From Perkinsus olseni (taxonomy: Eukaryota; Perkinsozoa; Perkinsida; Perkinsidae), in the NCBI GenBank assembly GCA_013115135.1, contig JABANP010000014.1, forward strand, positions 1 through 64,000: DNA of 64,000 nucleotides, in the 5' to 3' direction. The notes under the pieces are model-generated. The model saw nothing but the letters and a program-made list of their open reading frames with translations. It was not told the DNA's origin and searched no databases. The position numbers were made by a program, and so were the translations under genes. Of this stretch, positions 47,995 to 57,390 are shown piece after piece (the stretch's first letter is position 1; the number at the start of each line of letters is the position of its first letter).

Positions 47995-50253
47995 TTACCA
48001 GATTAGCTCGGTCCAAGTAGAGGGGAAGCTACTAGCAACTACTGAGTGAGGATGTCTACTGAGAAAGTCTGCAATAACGTTCAACTGAGACGGAAGATGA
48101 ATTGCAGAAACGCAGGCCTCCCATGCTTCAACAGAGAATAGTAGCTGCTGAATTTGAGGCGAGGAAGACTTCCAGTCGTTGAAGACATGTACCATTGATA
48201 AATTGTCAAGGAACATGTGTAGCTGAACATATCCCACTGTGTTGTGTTCATCCTCATCAGCCAGAATTGTTTGTACGGCGTGGATGGCCTTGGTGGCAGC
48301 CAACATTTCAAGGACATTGATGTCCTTTGACTCCACTTGTCCTCGATCCCCAGCGGTACAGAACTGAGTCACCCGTTGCCAGCTGGTAGGATCGTCGGTG
48401 TGGAATAAGTTGAACCACCACACGCGAGACGGGTTGAGGGCAAAGCCGGAAGTGATGTTGTTGCGGGAAACCTCGCAGAGGATAGCCCCCAGGCCCTCGA
48501 GAGACGCATCGCTAATTAGGGCGAAGCGACGACTCGTCGAGGCTGGTACGGTAATACCCGAAAAGCGCTTCAGCTCCTCGGTGAAGAAAGCCAAGCTCTG
48601 TAGTAGAGACGTTCCGGGTTTGATAGAAGTTAAATTATACTTGTTTGCTACCGATAACGTGGCAAAGAACGGACACAAATGCTTCTTCCACCGTCTCGCT
48701 AGCTGAGATGCCCACGATAGTTTGCCTGTAATAGTTTCCAAATGTTGTACTGATACACGACCATTGATATCTACCAGATGTTCTAATTGGGAAGAGAGCT
48801 TTTCCCGTTTAGCAGTAGGAATGGTGATAGACTTATGAGAGAGATCAATCTCGAAACCAAGCACAGTTGAAGATGTATTCGATGCTCGGATTTTGGTGTA
48901 CTCGAGACGAATGCCACATAGTAGTGCTATCGTTAACAAAGAAATCAAACAGAACAACGGGTCAGACGAGCGCCAGCAAGAATCGTCTACATACACGAAA
49001 CCTTTCGTAGAGGGGATCCAACCTGCCCCTGCCGGCGTGCCAGTCATGGCTGCTAGAAAGCGCATTTGCAACTTATGTATTACTGCATTAGTACGGACCC
49101 AGAGAGAAGGGCTGGTTAAGAGCCCAAACGTTAGGCAGGCATCCATGAGGAAGCCTGGACCTACCGGATTATTCAAAGTTAAGAACGGGACTTCCTCTGA
49201 CGCTACACTAAGTAATCTATATGCGGATTTCACATCATATTGCACAAGGAAGTCGCCATCGGAAGACTCAGCAATTAGGTTAAAAATTTCCCGTTTGGCC
49301 GGGTACACGACAGTTCGATCGAGCAAAATTTGGAAATTGATGCCTGAGCGCCGAAAATCTGAGATCAGGCGAACTTTCGTCTGTTCCTCATTTTTCCAGA
49401 TTGGCGTACACCGACTAACGGCGCCCGCTGGTGGTGGGGAATCTACCAGGAGCATCCGTCCTAATCGGATTTCCTCCTCTACTTGCTTGCTGGCATATTC
49501 GAGTAACCGTGTGTCCCGAGTATTGCACGTAGGGAACGAGGATGACGCGCCATGGTAATTAGTTGACGGCCACTTGATGAATGTGCTCTCACCACGTTTC
49601 CGTTTTCGTGGTGAGGAAGCCGGCCACGAGGTTGACTCCGCGACGACGGAGGTTAGACCAATTGAAGCACCGTTCATAATTTGCTGACAAATGAGGTAAT
49701 CGTCATCGGAGGCTGCTGACTGGTGGTCACCTATGGGAGATGTAACACGCAGGAGAGTTTCCATGAGGACCGGATATAGGGGAGACTTGGCTGAAGCTCG
49801 AGTCTCGAGGGCTTCTGTTGTTGCCCAACCTTCTGAAGAGAGATACTGAATCCACTTCTGACGGACGTCGTCCGCTAAGGCGTCAATCCCCAGTGTCTGC
49901 CAAAAAGGACCCATTGTCGCTTGAAGAGAGGGAGGGGATACGACGAAAGACTCCCAGAAGCGTCGTACGTCAGCCTGTTCGGTCCAGGCAGTCACCGACT
50001 CCTTGAGGATAGAGGCGAGATGCCTATGCGCAGTAGCTCCCGCTCGATTGGGCAGAACTTCATGCCATTGTGACATGGACGGTAAACCTGTTCCGTCGAC
50101 GAGTGGGGTGTCCAACTGCCATGTTGCTAGAATAACCAGTAACCGTTGTAGCCAGGGTGATGTTGGACTGCGATGTCGTGCGGTCGGGCAGCGTTGGTGA
50201 TCATTCTTGTAATGTCGCTCCTTGCGAGATTGTGTTGATCGACGATGGGGCAT
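47995..50253 (-). CDS. Reverse transcriptase-RNase H of the YR retrotransposon
   Basis: This 752-residue pol protein of the DIRS/Ngaro type copies element RNA to DNA. The N-terminal ~250 residues are not recognised. RT motifs are INFQILLDRTVVYPAKREIF, VQYDVKSAYRLLSV and the active site GFVYVDDSCW (about 48970-49005). RNase H follows, with FALISDASLEGLGAIL (first Asp), a Glu region before AATKAIHAVQ, FLDNLSMVHVFNDW and the end motif NVIADFLSRHPHS. The frame is open throughout with no internal stop. The ORF starts MPHRRSTQSRKERHYKN, a basic stretch. Confidence 0.9.
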   Translation of the reverse strand: MPHRRSTQSRKERHYKNDHQRCPTARHRSPTSPWLQRLLVILATWQLDTPLVDGTGLPSMSQWHEVLPNRAGATAHRHLASILKESVTAWTEQADVRRFWESFVVSPPSLQATMGPFWQTLGIDALADDVRQKWIQYLSSEGWATTEALETRASAKSPLYPVLMETLLRVTSPIGDHQSAASDDDYLICQQIMNGASIGLTSVVAESTSWPASSPRKRKRGESTFIKWPSTNYHGASSSFPTCNTRDTRLLEYASKQVEEEIRLGRMLLVDSPPPAGAVSRCTPIWKNEEQTKVRLISDFRRSGINFQILLDRTVVYPAKREIFNLIAESSDGDFLVQYDVKSAYRLLSVASEEVPFLTLNNPVGPGFLMDACLTFGLLTSPSLWVRTNAVIHKLQMRFLAAMTGTPAGAGWIPSTKGFVYVDDSCWRSSDPLFCLISLLTIALLCGIRLEYTKIRASNTSSTVLGFEIDLSHKSITIPTAKREKLSSQLEHLVDINGRVSVQHLETITGKLSWASQLARRWKKHLCPFFATLSVANKYNLTSIKPGTSLLQSLAFFTEELKRFSGITVPASTSRRFALISDASLEGLGAILCEVSRNNITSGFALNPSRVWWFNLFHTDDPTSWQRVTQFCTAGDRGQVESKDINVLEMLAATKAIHAVQTILADEDEHNTVGYVQLHMFLDNLSMVHVFNDWKSSSPQIQQLLFSVEAWEACVSAIHLPSQLNVIADFLSRHPHSVVASSFPSTWTELIW

Positions 50254-50676
50254 GATAGGGGAATGTGAAAGACCCTATGAACGAGGAAAATCCCCGAGGG
50301 AAGACCTCCCCAGACTGTAAGAGGATGGCGACAAGGTTGTCAAGGGAAACAGAACTGTGATGAGTGGGGAGACTGAAGACTGACCTGACGACTACTGACA
50401 ATTGTGTTCCACAATATTGTGATGATTTGTCGGCGATCCGGGGGTACACCATGCCCTCCGGAGTGTGAGTTGACCAGACTACGCTTGACTTGACGGAACA
50501 GTGGAAATAATGTGGACACGGATTTGTGATAATCAAATGAGTTGTGATAAGATACGATGAGATAACGTCCCAAGTTCCGACGATACCGAGCCATGAGGAC
50601 CCTGACGAAGCGTTAGCTAGAACACTCCAGAACTGAAAGAACGTTCCTCCTCTAGCCGGTGGTTTCCTCCAAACTC
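50254..50676. other. Spacer between gag and pol of the YR retrotransposon
   Basis: These 423 bases hold no long element-strand frame in phase with its neighbours. Short minus-strand frames (50201-50594) overlap here but have no recognisable domain. The spacer may carry a signal for translation of the downstream ORF. Confidence 0.4.
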
Positions 50677-51804
50677 CTATTCCTTTTTGGGTTTGGTAGA
50701 TGGTTGAGCTTCACTGCTCTGCCTTGCTTGATGTTTTGGGAACCTGCATTTGCCGAGCGCCAAGAAGGGGCACGTAGTTGCCGTGAAATTGCACATATCA
50801 GCAGGCAAAGGAGGGACCGATTGACTGCTTTCCCCGGACCGAGAGTAGGGGGCGGTTGGGCTTCTAAAGCCTAAACCTTGACGAGTGGGGTTATTATCTC
50901 GAAGGGCTACTGCCCATGCCCTAATGTCCACCGGATTGGACAAGATCTGATCTAAGGCTTGAGATATCGGGATGTTTTGTTCTCTCGCCATACGACGGAC
51001 AGCACCTGGGAGAGAACGACGGAACCGATCATCAAAGGAGAGTACCCCGTAGTCCGAGCGAGTGTCGCGTCGCAAATCACAAAGCCTCAGAACATATTCC
51101 ATAATCGGTATTAAGTTATCTTTTTGTAAAAGAACAAAGACGGCAGCCAGCCATGGGATTAAGATAGATAGCAGCTCCGTCACCGTAGAGGGCCGACGAC
51201 GTCGTGGGCTCGTTCTAGACTGGCGTGCGATAGGTTGTTGGCTGCTCTGACCCAACTGGTCGGACACGGCACTCGTAGGCAAATCCACTAGTAGCTCTCG
51301 ATAGGCTAAAGGGTCATCCACCATAGTCCTGATCAGAGTGTGAGGAGCTTGCAGCAATTCAGACGGAGACCGCCCAAAGAGCGTAGCGAACTGTGCGATG
51401 AACGCCGTGGTGCTCAAGGATTTCCCAGTCTCAGTCGTGGCCTTGTCGGCTAAGTGGATGGCCAACTTAATGTAAGCTTCAACTCGCAGTTTAATGGTAT
51501 CCAGAGGCAGCTTGGGATCCACAGTTTGGTTATCAAACACAGTGGTGGCGGACCCGGCTACGAGAGCCTTGTATGCTGGATGCTCATCCTTAAGGATGCT
51601 GAAGATTGGAACCTCCGCAATCTTTAGCGATTCGGCCGCATTAACAATGGCCGTGGCATACCCGTCCTTTACCGCCTCCGATGTGAAGAGGGCGAAAAGA
51701 GACGACATGAGATGTGAAGCACGGTGGCTGCTACAAAACCGTAATGACACGGAAAGTTGACTAAACGAGGCAGTAGATGAAAGGGGGTGTCCTATTCCCC
51801 ACAA
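50677..51804 (-). CDS. Putative gag-like ORF of the YR retrotransposon
   Basis: This 375-residue ORF is the 5'-most of the element, the position of gag. It is mainly helical and has a Ser/Arg-rich linker (ARQSRTSPRRRRPSTV). It ends with a small Cys/His cluster (CNFTATTCPFLALGKCRFPKH), a spacing of C-x7-C-x6-C-x5-H that could bind zinc and nucleic acid, then a Lys-rich end. No conserved gag domain is recognised; the role is inferred from position. Confidence 0.65.
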   Translation of the reverse strand: MWGIGHPLSSTASFSQLSVSLRFCSSHRASHLMSSLFALFTSEAVKDGYATAIVNAAESLKIAEVPIFSILKDEHPAYKALVAGSATTVFDNQTVDPKLPLDTIKLRVEAYIKLAIHLADKATTETGKSLSTTAFIAQFATLFGRSPSELLQAPHTLIRTMVDDPLAYRELLVDLPTSAVSDQLGQSSQQPIARQSRTSPRRRRPSTVTELLSILIPWLAAVFVLLQKDNLIPIMEYVLRLCDLRRDTRSDYGVLSFDDRFRRSLPGAVRRMAREQNIPISQALDQILSNPVDIRAWAVALRDNNPTRQGLGFRSPTAPYSRSGESSQSVPPLPADMCNFTATTCPFLALGKCRFPKHQARQSSEAQPSTKPKKE

Positions 51805-52168
51805 GTCAGGACCACTCGGCGGCGGTCCTCATCAATTGTAGGGATGGACAAGTGGTAGCGAAACGAATCTACCCATGAGAGCAAATTAGTATCGGAGTAG
51901 GAAAGGATAGAGGCCAAAACTTCCACCTCAGAAAGGGAAGCCATAACATTCCTTGTCCTGATAAGGACGTCAGTGACAGTCCAGGGCTGTCAGTCCCCTA
52001 GGGAAGAAAACTGTGAGCACAACACAACACTAACCCTTGTTCTTAAGTAGGGTCTTGATGATCCCCGCCCTCCCAAGCACTGCGTGCTCTTGGCTTGCCT
52101 CCTGGCAATTGCAGCTTCGGTTATGGAGGGGCCGAGCAACGAACACCGCACCTTCGGTATCCAATGGA

Positions 52169-52363
52169 GGAGGCGAAAACCGCCATCTTCGTGAGCGCCG
52201 CTCACTGAGCGGTTTGCTGTTTCACCTTCTGACCACGACCACCCCATGTGTGCCCCTTTCCTTATGGAGGTTCTGCCTCCGGGGCCCCTACTTTCCTCCT
52301 TCCGACATTTGCAGGAAGCCATCTTCGCTCCGTCTGAACTAGCTCAATAACTTGAGCCCCATT
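52169..52363 (-). repeat. Terminal repeat A1 (5' end of the YR retrotransposon)
   Basis: This is the 195-base copy of A2 (46329-46523) at the outer 5' end of the element. About 365 bases of leader separate it from the gag-like ORF. Confidence 0.9.
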
Positions 52364-52385
52364 TTGCGAGTGCGCAATGGTGGAA

Positions 52386-52397
52386 TGAGTCTTGGCC
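52386..52397. repeat. Left target-site duplication of the LINE
   Basis: The word tgagtcttggcc is repeated exactly at 57391-57402, directly after the LINE's pentamer tail. It lies just outside the end of the YR retrotransposon, so the LINE inserted beside that element. Confidence 0.75.
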
Positions 52398-52533
52398 CCC
52401 CCACAGGTCCTTACGCGTCAGCGTCGCGTGGGGGTGGCCGGCTTTGCCGGTACGAAGTAGGGACCGAACCCGCCACACTCATACGTTCCCCTTGCTGGTA
52501 ACTGGGTGCTGGTGAGGCGACCAACCCTACCTC

Positions 52534-52544
52534 ATAACTCTCAC
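52534..52544. repeat. Left target-site duplication of the short element
   Basis: The word ataactctcac is repeated exactly at 53028-53038. A further shared A could make it 12 bases, the same length as the LINE's duplication. Confidence 0.75.
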
Positions 52545-53027
52545 AATTCAATTCAATTCAATTCAATTCAAACTTTATTGCCTGGGCATTACAAGCTCGA
52601 AGCTTATCGCCCATCACACGACCCGCGCAAGCGGATCCCGATATGGTTAGACCCAACCATAGAGCCTTGAAACAACAGAGGTTAATGAATCTCTCATCAT
52701 CAGCTCGGAGGCTCTTGAGAGGAACTTCGTCACAACTACGTCGTGCAGCCAGGGAAGGCGAGGAGGGAGGCATGCCACACTGGGCAGCCTATTAGGCATG
52801 AGGGAGAAAGAAGGTGAAAAGAGGATTAAGTAGTCCCAGGACCAACAACTGCGATTGCGGAAACCCAGATGATTAGATGGTGAAAATTTGTGTAGAAAGG
52901 GAGGGCCCAACCAATACCGAGTCACCAGCAAGGGGGACGTATGGGTATGGCAGGTTCGATCTCTACTTCGTACCGGGAAAACCCCGGCCACCCTCACGCG
53001 ACGTTGACGCGTAGAGACCTGTGAGGG
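52545..53027 (-). mobile_element. 483-bp non-autonomous LINE-derived element
   Basis: This minus-strand insert reads, 5' to 3', ccctcacaggtctctacgcg and onward. Its first ~130 bases resemble the LINE 5' end at 52398-52540. Its last ~75 bases (gggcgataagc, gcttgtaatgcc, aataaagtttgaattg) resemble the LINE 3' end at 57310-57390, including the same pentamer tail. It carries no RT, so it looks like an internally deleted or SINE-like passenger moved by the LINE. It is flanked by ataactctcac on both sides (52534-52544, 53028-53038), a target-site duplication. Confidence 0.8.
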
Positions 53028-53038
53028 ATAACTCTCAC
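53028..53038. repeat. Right target-site duplication of the short element
   Basis: This is the second copy of ataactctcac. The interrupted LINE 5' region resumes after it. Confidence 0.75.
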
Positions 53039-53156
53039 AGTAGCGTCTTTCGTAAGACAGCGTCTAGAATGCGTCGGCCGGATTGTTCTCTCTCACTCAT
53101 TCATAGTCGATGATTCTCACTCTCTCTACTGCGATTCCCCCTCTTCCTCTTTTTAC

Positions 53157-54011
53157 TTGTATCATCTACTACCTGTCATTATGCCACACCACTATCGTAC
53201 TCGCAAGCTGCCACGACGACCAGCAGATGGACAGAAGCCCCTCTCTATCTTATCCTACAACATAAATGGTCTAGTGGGTAGTAAATGGGAGCTACTCCAA
53301 TACTTACGTTACGTCAAGCCTGATGTCGTCTGCTTGCAAGAAACTCATCATGGTGAGCTCAGTACCCTCAAGTTCAGAGGATATCAGACGTTTCACATTC
53401 TGGGAGAACAACTTCCACCGTCTCCAACAGCACCACCCTCACGGCGAGGGCGCAGGAGTAGTGGCTTGGTGACCCTAGTTCGCCAACCTCTCCAAAGCCG
53501 TCGAGCAATGGTGGTTCCATTATCTGCTACTAACTATGAGTACTCTGCTTTGGGCGTACACCTTACGCCTCCCTCTGGGACCAGTCTGACGGTCACCAAC
53601 TTATATGTCCGTCCAACAGCTTCCTCTTTAGACCACATTCCACTACCCGAGCTGCCACGTCATAATAGTCTACTAGTGGGTGACGTGAACGCCCATCATC
53701 CCACCTGGTCTCCAGACCACCAACTCCAACCTGATCCACGAGGATGTGCTATCTCGGACTGGCTACGACAACATCATCATCGATGCCTGTGTTCCGTTAC
53801 AGACCCACCAACCTATTTTGGCCCTCGTGGTACTTCGACTATCGATATCGCGGCTCTGAGTAAGGACCTGCTTCCGACAGCCACCCGCAGAGTCCTAGAC
53901 AATGCATTGGCAGCCTCGGATCATCTACCGGCCCTGGTTCGTGTGCGTAGTACCTCACAGTTCGCAAAAAGGGGTGGTTCAAAGCCAACTCATACGTTCT
54001 GGAATTTTTAA
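53157..54011 (+). CDS. LINE endonuclease domain
   Basis: This apurinic/apyrimidinic-type endonuclease nicks target DNA to prime reverse transcription. Motifs in order are LSILSYNINGLVGSKW (Asn), DVVCLQETHHGEL (catalytic Glu), NLYVRPTA, LLVGDVNAHHPTWSPDH (Asp/Asn pair), GTSTIDIAALS and ASDHLPALVRV (Asp-His). All active-site residues are present. The likely start is the Met at 53181 (MPHHYRTRKLPRRP), since the Met at 53157 lies in a weakly coding stretch. The frame stops at 54011 in a run of five T. Removing one T would continue it as KRADWKKYRSVLDSQLENID in the next frame, so this copy carries a frameshift here. Confidence 0.85.
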   Translation: MYHLLPVIMPHHYRTRKLPRRPADGQKPLSILSYNINGLVGSKWELLQYLRYVKPDVVCLQETHHGELSTLKFRGYQTFHILGEQLPPSPTAPPSRRGRRSSGLVTLVRQPLQSRRAMVVPLSATNYEYSALGVHLTPPSGTSLTVTNLYVRPTASSLDHIPLPELPRHNSLLVGDVNAHHPTWSPDHQLQPDPRGCAISDWLRQHHHRCLCSVTDPPTYFGPRGTSTIDIAALSKDLLPTATRRVLDNALAASDHLPALVRVRSTSQFAKRGGSKPTHTFWNF

Positions 54012-54064
54012 GCGTGCGGATTGGAAAAAATATCGTAGCGTCCTTGATTCCCAGTTAGAGAATA

Positions 54065-57000
54065 TTGATTGGAACCTCTCCGTCTCTCGATTGCATACGG
54101 CTTTTACTCCACGCCTTTAAAACTGCAGCGAAAGCAAGTATCCCTCGTGGCAGTATGCCAGCCGCGAAATACTTCTGGAATACGACTCTGAATGACTTGC
54201 GTCTTAGCAAGAATCGGATCCGGCGTGCTATTATTCGTCGTCAAGAATCGGGATTACCATATGACCGCCTTCAATCTACCCTCCGGCGTGTTTCACATAA
54301 GTATTATTCTACCATTCGATCAGCAAAATTGAAGGCGTGGAAATCTTTTACTAGTAAATTATCTACAGGTTCACGTAAGATTTGGAAGGTAGTCAAATCT
54401 ATGAGTTTAGGATGTACGGTCACACAGGGAGTTGATGTTGAGGGAGAGGTTGGTATCTCAGCTGCGAACAAGTATGCTACCTATTTAACTCACGACATCT
54501 ACAGGAGCAGACTTTCTACTACTACCAAGTCGTTATGGCGGCGACGGGCACATCATGCTGAACGATTTAAATGCTGGTCTTCTGAGCAAGCAAACGTCCT
54601 GCAGTTCTGTCAGCTTTCTGAAGCACAACTCCTAGCCCACCATCAATCGTCACCCTTCTCATTAGAGGAATATAAGCGAGCTCTACATCGCCTAAAAACC
54701 ACTTCGGCCCCTGGTCCGGATGACCTTCCTACTAAGCTGTTACGTGAGGCTTCCGACCGAGGACACACCTCTTGTCTTGACCTCATTAACAAATGTTATG
54801 CTACTGCCCAAGTCCCCCATCACTGGCGACAAGGCCGAGTGGTGCTGCTCCGCAAGAAACCTCCCCGCTCCTTAGCAACCCCCTGTGCTGACTATAGGCC
54901 TATTTGCGTAACTAATCTTCTTGCTCGCTTAGTGGAAAATATGATCCTTTACAGGATAGAAATAGGCCTCGAACGGGTACCCCCCCAAGTAAGCCCCATC
55001 AGCCCGTATCAATTTGGGTTTAGGCCGGGTAGAAGCACTGAAGAAGAGCTATCCTATCTTAGTGATGAAATTCGTTTAGCAACTTCTCACCGGAAATTGG
55101 TTGGTCTCGTTAGCTTGGACCTGCGGAAAGCATACGATACCTGCGACTTAGACGTGTTAGAGGCCCGGCTTTTTGAGGGGGGCACCAGCTATAAACTTCT
55201 CCGGTTTCTCAGGGCGTTTCTGCGAGGGCGCAAATTCTATGTCGACATAAATGGTGCTCACTCCACGTGGCGCAAGCAACGCCAAGGCCTCCCACAAGGA
55301 GCAGTGCTCTCCCCCATCTTGTGGGCAATTTACATCAATCCTCTGCTTACGCTCCTGTCCAACCTCAAAGAGCGGGCACCGGATGACCTCAGGCTAGCTG
55401 GGTTCTGCGCCTATGCAGATGACATCCTCTTCTGGTGTGAAGGCGATACCCAACGAGAAGTAGATCGAAAAATCAATTTCACAATTTCCCACATAGAACA
55501 GTGGCTCTCCGACAACGGAATGTTATTAGCAGAAGATAAAGTGGGTCTTATCTATTTCCGGGGTCGAAAACGGACTGACATACAAAAATATCAGATATTG
55601 ATCAACAACACCTATATAGATCCCGTCGAAAAATTGGTCATCCTCGGAATTACATTCGATGATCGTCTACACTGGGAGGCGCAAATCCGAAAAATTCGTG
55701 GGAAATGTGCTTCTAAAGTTGGCGTCTTGAGCCGGCTGTCGGACACCCCCCTTGTGACTATGAGGCAACTTTTCACACAGTTCGTCCTCCCCATCCTGAC
55801 TTATGGAAGCACGGCTTGGGCTTTTGGGCTTTCGAAGGACCGTTGGAGCTTACTAGAAGGAGCCTACTCCCGTGCGGTGAAGACCATCCTTGGCTGCAGC
55901 ATTCTCACCAATGCTGGTCACACGAAGCGTCTCTTAGATGTCCCTGAACTCACGGTACTACTCACTACCCACTGGGACAATCTCATCAATAGATTGACCA
56001 GACTGCCCACGGCAACGTCGATACTTCTCCACCGGTTGCCCTCGACTCCCACGACTACCACCCCTACCTGGTATCATGAGGACTATGGTATCCCGGTGAT
56101 CCGGTCGTTACATTCTTTCTCAGATTATGTAACCGTTACATCTCCTCAGATCATTCTATACAATTGTCTTTCAGATCATAACCTTCGTCTCTATTATAAC
56201 CCACCACTTCGCCTTTGGGGATGTTCCGGGGTACTTCCCCTCCACCTGACCCTGGAGAGTGAGCTTCCGCCCGAGCCGGAGGGACAGGATTATAAATTGG
56301 CGATACTCCACAAATTTGACGACTACCGTCTAGACCACTACAATCTATTACTAGTGGATGCGTCCCATAAGTACTTAGGCGGAGTTGGACACGACTGCAG
56401 GGCAGGATATGCATGGACCCTGCTTCTCAACGAGGCCTCACCGCAAGCACCACAGTACTATCAGGGAGAAGGGCCCCTTAGCAATCACATCCAATCATCT
56501 ACAGAGGCAGAGATGGTGGGAATAACCAGAGCAGTTACAGATGTCCTACAGCTCCCACACTGTGTCCAGCACCTAGCCAAGTCTAACAAGCTCCTGATCA
56601 TCAACGATAATAAGGGAGTTCTACAACTTCTCAATGAGGGCTGGATCCAGAACTCGTCTCTACGGCAAATTGTATGGGAATGTCTAGACACGCTGCTCCT
56701 TCTACGTCACCACCTTCAACACTTGGCGGGTAGTGACCCAATCCTGGCAGCTCTCTGGATCAAGGCTCACGTCGGCCTCGCCCTACACGACGACGTCGAT
56801 CAACGAGCTAAGCATCAACTACTATTGGCACCGCTAGAGCTGACCGAGTCCTGGGCAAGTGCACTCACTCGACTACATCGTCGAAAATCGATAACCTGGA
56901 ACAGCACTCAGTCCCGTCTACCCGGCGAGGCCTTTATGCCTGGTGGGTCCTACTCCTGGAGCACCGATGTAATCCATTCTATGTCCCTCGGGCGTCCGGA

Positions 57001-57262
57001 ACAATGCTTGCTCTACCGTCTCAGACTAGGAGTCCTACCTTTCTTTCACCCCGTAACGTGCCCTTTATGCCATTCTGCCACGTATACCATTTCACATTTA
57101 TTGCTTGTCTGTCCCGTCTTAGCCTCTTATCGGCCACACGGCTGGCCGCCACAGACTCGAGATAGTGATACAGATCGTCGTCTCGCACTTCTTCTCTATT
57201 CCACTGAGGAGATGCTTCGCACCACACTTTCTCTTGCTACTCATTCAGGATGTAAACTGTAA
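54065..57262 (+). CDS. LINE reverse transcriptase-RNase H
   Basis: This is the main pol part of the LINE. RT motifs include SAPGPDDLPTKLLREA, YRPICVTNLLARLVENMIL, SPYQFGFRPGRSTEEEL, LVSLDLRKAYDTCDLDVL, RQGLPQGAVLSPILWAIYI and the active site GFCAYADDILFW (about 55408-55440). RNase H follows, with LLLVDASHKYLGGVG (Asp), SSTEAEMVGITRAV (Glu), LLIINDNKGVLQLL (Asp) and WIKAHVGLALHDDVDQRAK (His, Asp). The C-terminus has a zinc-knuckle-like CPLCHSATYTISHLLLVC. The Met at 54065 only marks where this frame becomes open. The protein should be continuous with the endonuclease through the small frame at about 54010-54110, so two frameshifts separate the parts. Confidence 0.9.
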   Translation: MIGTSPSLDCIRLLLHAFKTAAKASIPRGSMPAAKYFWNTTLNDLRLSKNRIRRAIIRRQESGLPYDRLQSTLRRVSHKYYSTIRSAKLKAWKSFTSKLSTGSRKIWKVVKSMSLGCTVTQGVDVEGEVGISAANKYATYLTHDIYRSRLSTTTKSLWRRRAHHAERFKCWSSEQANVLQFCQLSEAQLLAHHQSSPFSLEEYKRALHRLKTTSAPGPDDLPTKLLREASDRGHTSCLDLINKCYATAQVPHHWRQGRVVLLRKKPPRSLATPCADYRPICVTNLLARLVENMILYRIEIGLERVPPQVSPISPYQFGFRPGRSTEEELSYLSDEIRLATSHRKLVGLVSLDLRKAYDTCDLDVLEARLFEGGTSYKLLRFLRAFLRGRKFYVDINGAHSTWRKQRQGLPQGAVLSPILWAIYINPLLTLLSNLKERAPDDLRLAGFCAYADDILFWCEGDTQREVDRKINFTISHIEQWLSDNGMLLAEDKVGLIYFRGRKRTDIQKYQILINNTYIDPVEKLVILGITFDDRLHWEAQIRKIRGKCASKVGVLSRLSDTPLVTMRQLFTQFVLPILTYGSTAWAFGLSKDRWSLLEGAYSRAVKTILGCSILTNAGHTKRLLDVPELTVLLTTHWDNLINRLTRLPTATSILLHRLPSTPTTTTPTWYHEDYGIPVIRSLHSFSDYVTVTSPQIILYNCLSDHNLRLYYNPPLRLWGCSGVLPLHLTLESELPPEPEGQDYKLAILHKFDDYRLDHYNLLLVDASHKYLGGVGHDCRAGYAWTLLLNEASPQAPQYYQGEGPLSNHIQSSTEAEMVGITRAVTDVLQLPHCVQHLAKSNKLLIINDNKGVLQLLNEGWIQNSSLRQIVWECLDTLLLLRHHLQHLAGSDPILAALWIKAHVGLALHDDVDQRAKHQLLLAPLELTESWASALTRLHRRKSITWNSTQSRLPGEAFMPGGSYSWSTDVIHSMSLGRPEQCLLYRLRLGVLPFFHPVTCPLCHSATYTISHLLLVCPVLASYRPHGWPPQTRDSDTDRRLALLLYSTEEMLRTTLSLATHSGCKL

Positions 57263-57354
57263 TATTGTTCTTGGTCGACCTCACCGCGCCCACGACCCAC
57301 TTGCGCGGATTGTGTGAATGGGCGATAAGCTATATGCTTGTAATGCCCGGCAAT

Positions 57355-57390
57355 AAAGTTTGAATTGAATTGAATTGAATTGAATTGAAT
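57355..57390 (+). repeat. (TGAAT)n tail of the LINE
   Basis: After aataaagttt the LINE ends in consecutive tgaat pentamers, ending at the target-site duplication. The short element carries the same tail in reverse complement at 52545-52570. Such tails are typical of LINEs that end in a short tandem repeat rather than poly(A). Confidence 0.85.

Larger units (their letters stand above)
46147..52363 (-). mobile_element. Ngaro/PAT-type tyrosine-recombinase retrotransposon (DIRS order)
   Basis: This 6.2-kb element carries gag, RT-RNase H and tyrosine recombinase ORFs in that order on the minus strand. Its ends form split direct repeats: read 5' to 3' on the minus strand they are A1 (52363-52169), the ORFs, B1 (46614-46527), A2 (46523-46329) and B2 (46284-46147). 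A1 and A2 are 195 bases and I see no difference between them, which points to recent insertion. B1 and B2 share 84 bases. This is the arrangement of Ngaro and PAT elements, which integrate through a circular intermediate without target duplication. I saw no hydrolase or methylase domain. Confidence 0.9.
52398..57390 (+). mobile_element. LINE with endonuclease, RT and RNase H
   Basis: This non-LTR retrotransposon is on the plus strand. It begins ccccccacaggtcc at about 52398, encodes an apurinic-type endonuclease and then RT and RNase H, and ends with aataaagttt followed by a run of tgaat pentamers. It is bounded by a 12-base target-site duplication. No separate ORF1 (gag) is visible. Its 5' region is split by a second, oppositely oriented short element (52545-53027). 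Two frameshifts near 54010 and 54110 break the coding region. RNase H together with this domain order suggests the I/Tad/R1 side of the LINE tree, which I could not resolve further. Confidence 0.85.

Noticed and set aside
48893..49558. A 221-codon plus-strand frame.
   Set aside because: It is antisense to the RT ORF of the YR retrotransposon and has no recognisable domain.
52545..52570. A pentamer run (aattc), considered as an ordinary microsatellite or telomere-like repeat.
   Set aside because: It is the reverse-complement tail of the short LINE-derived element and matches the tail at 57355-57390.
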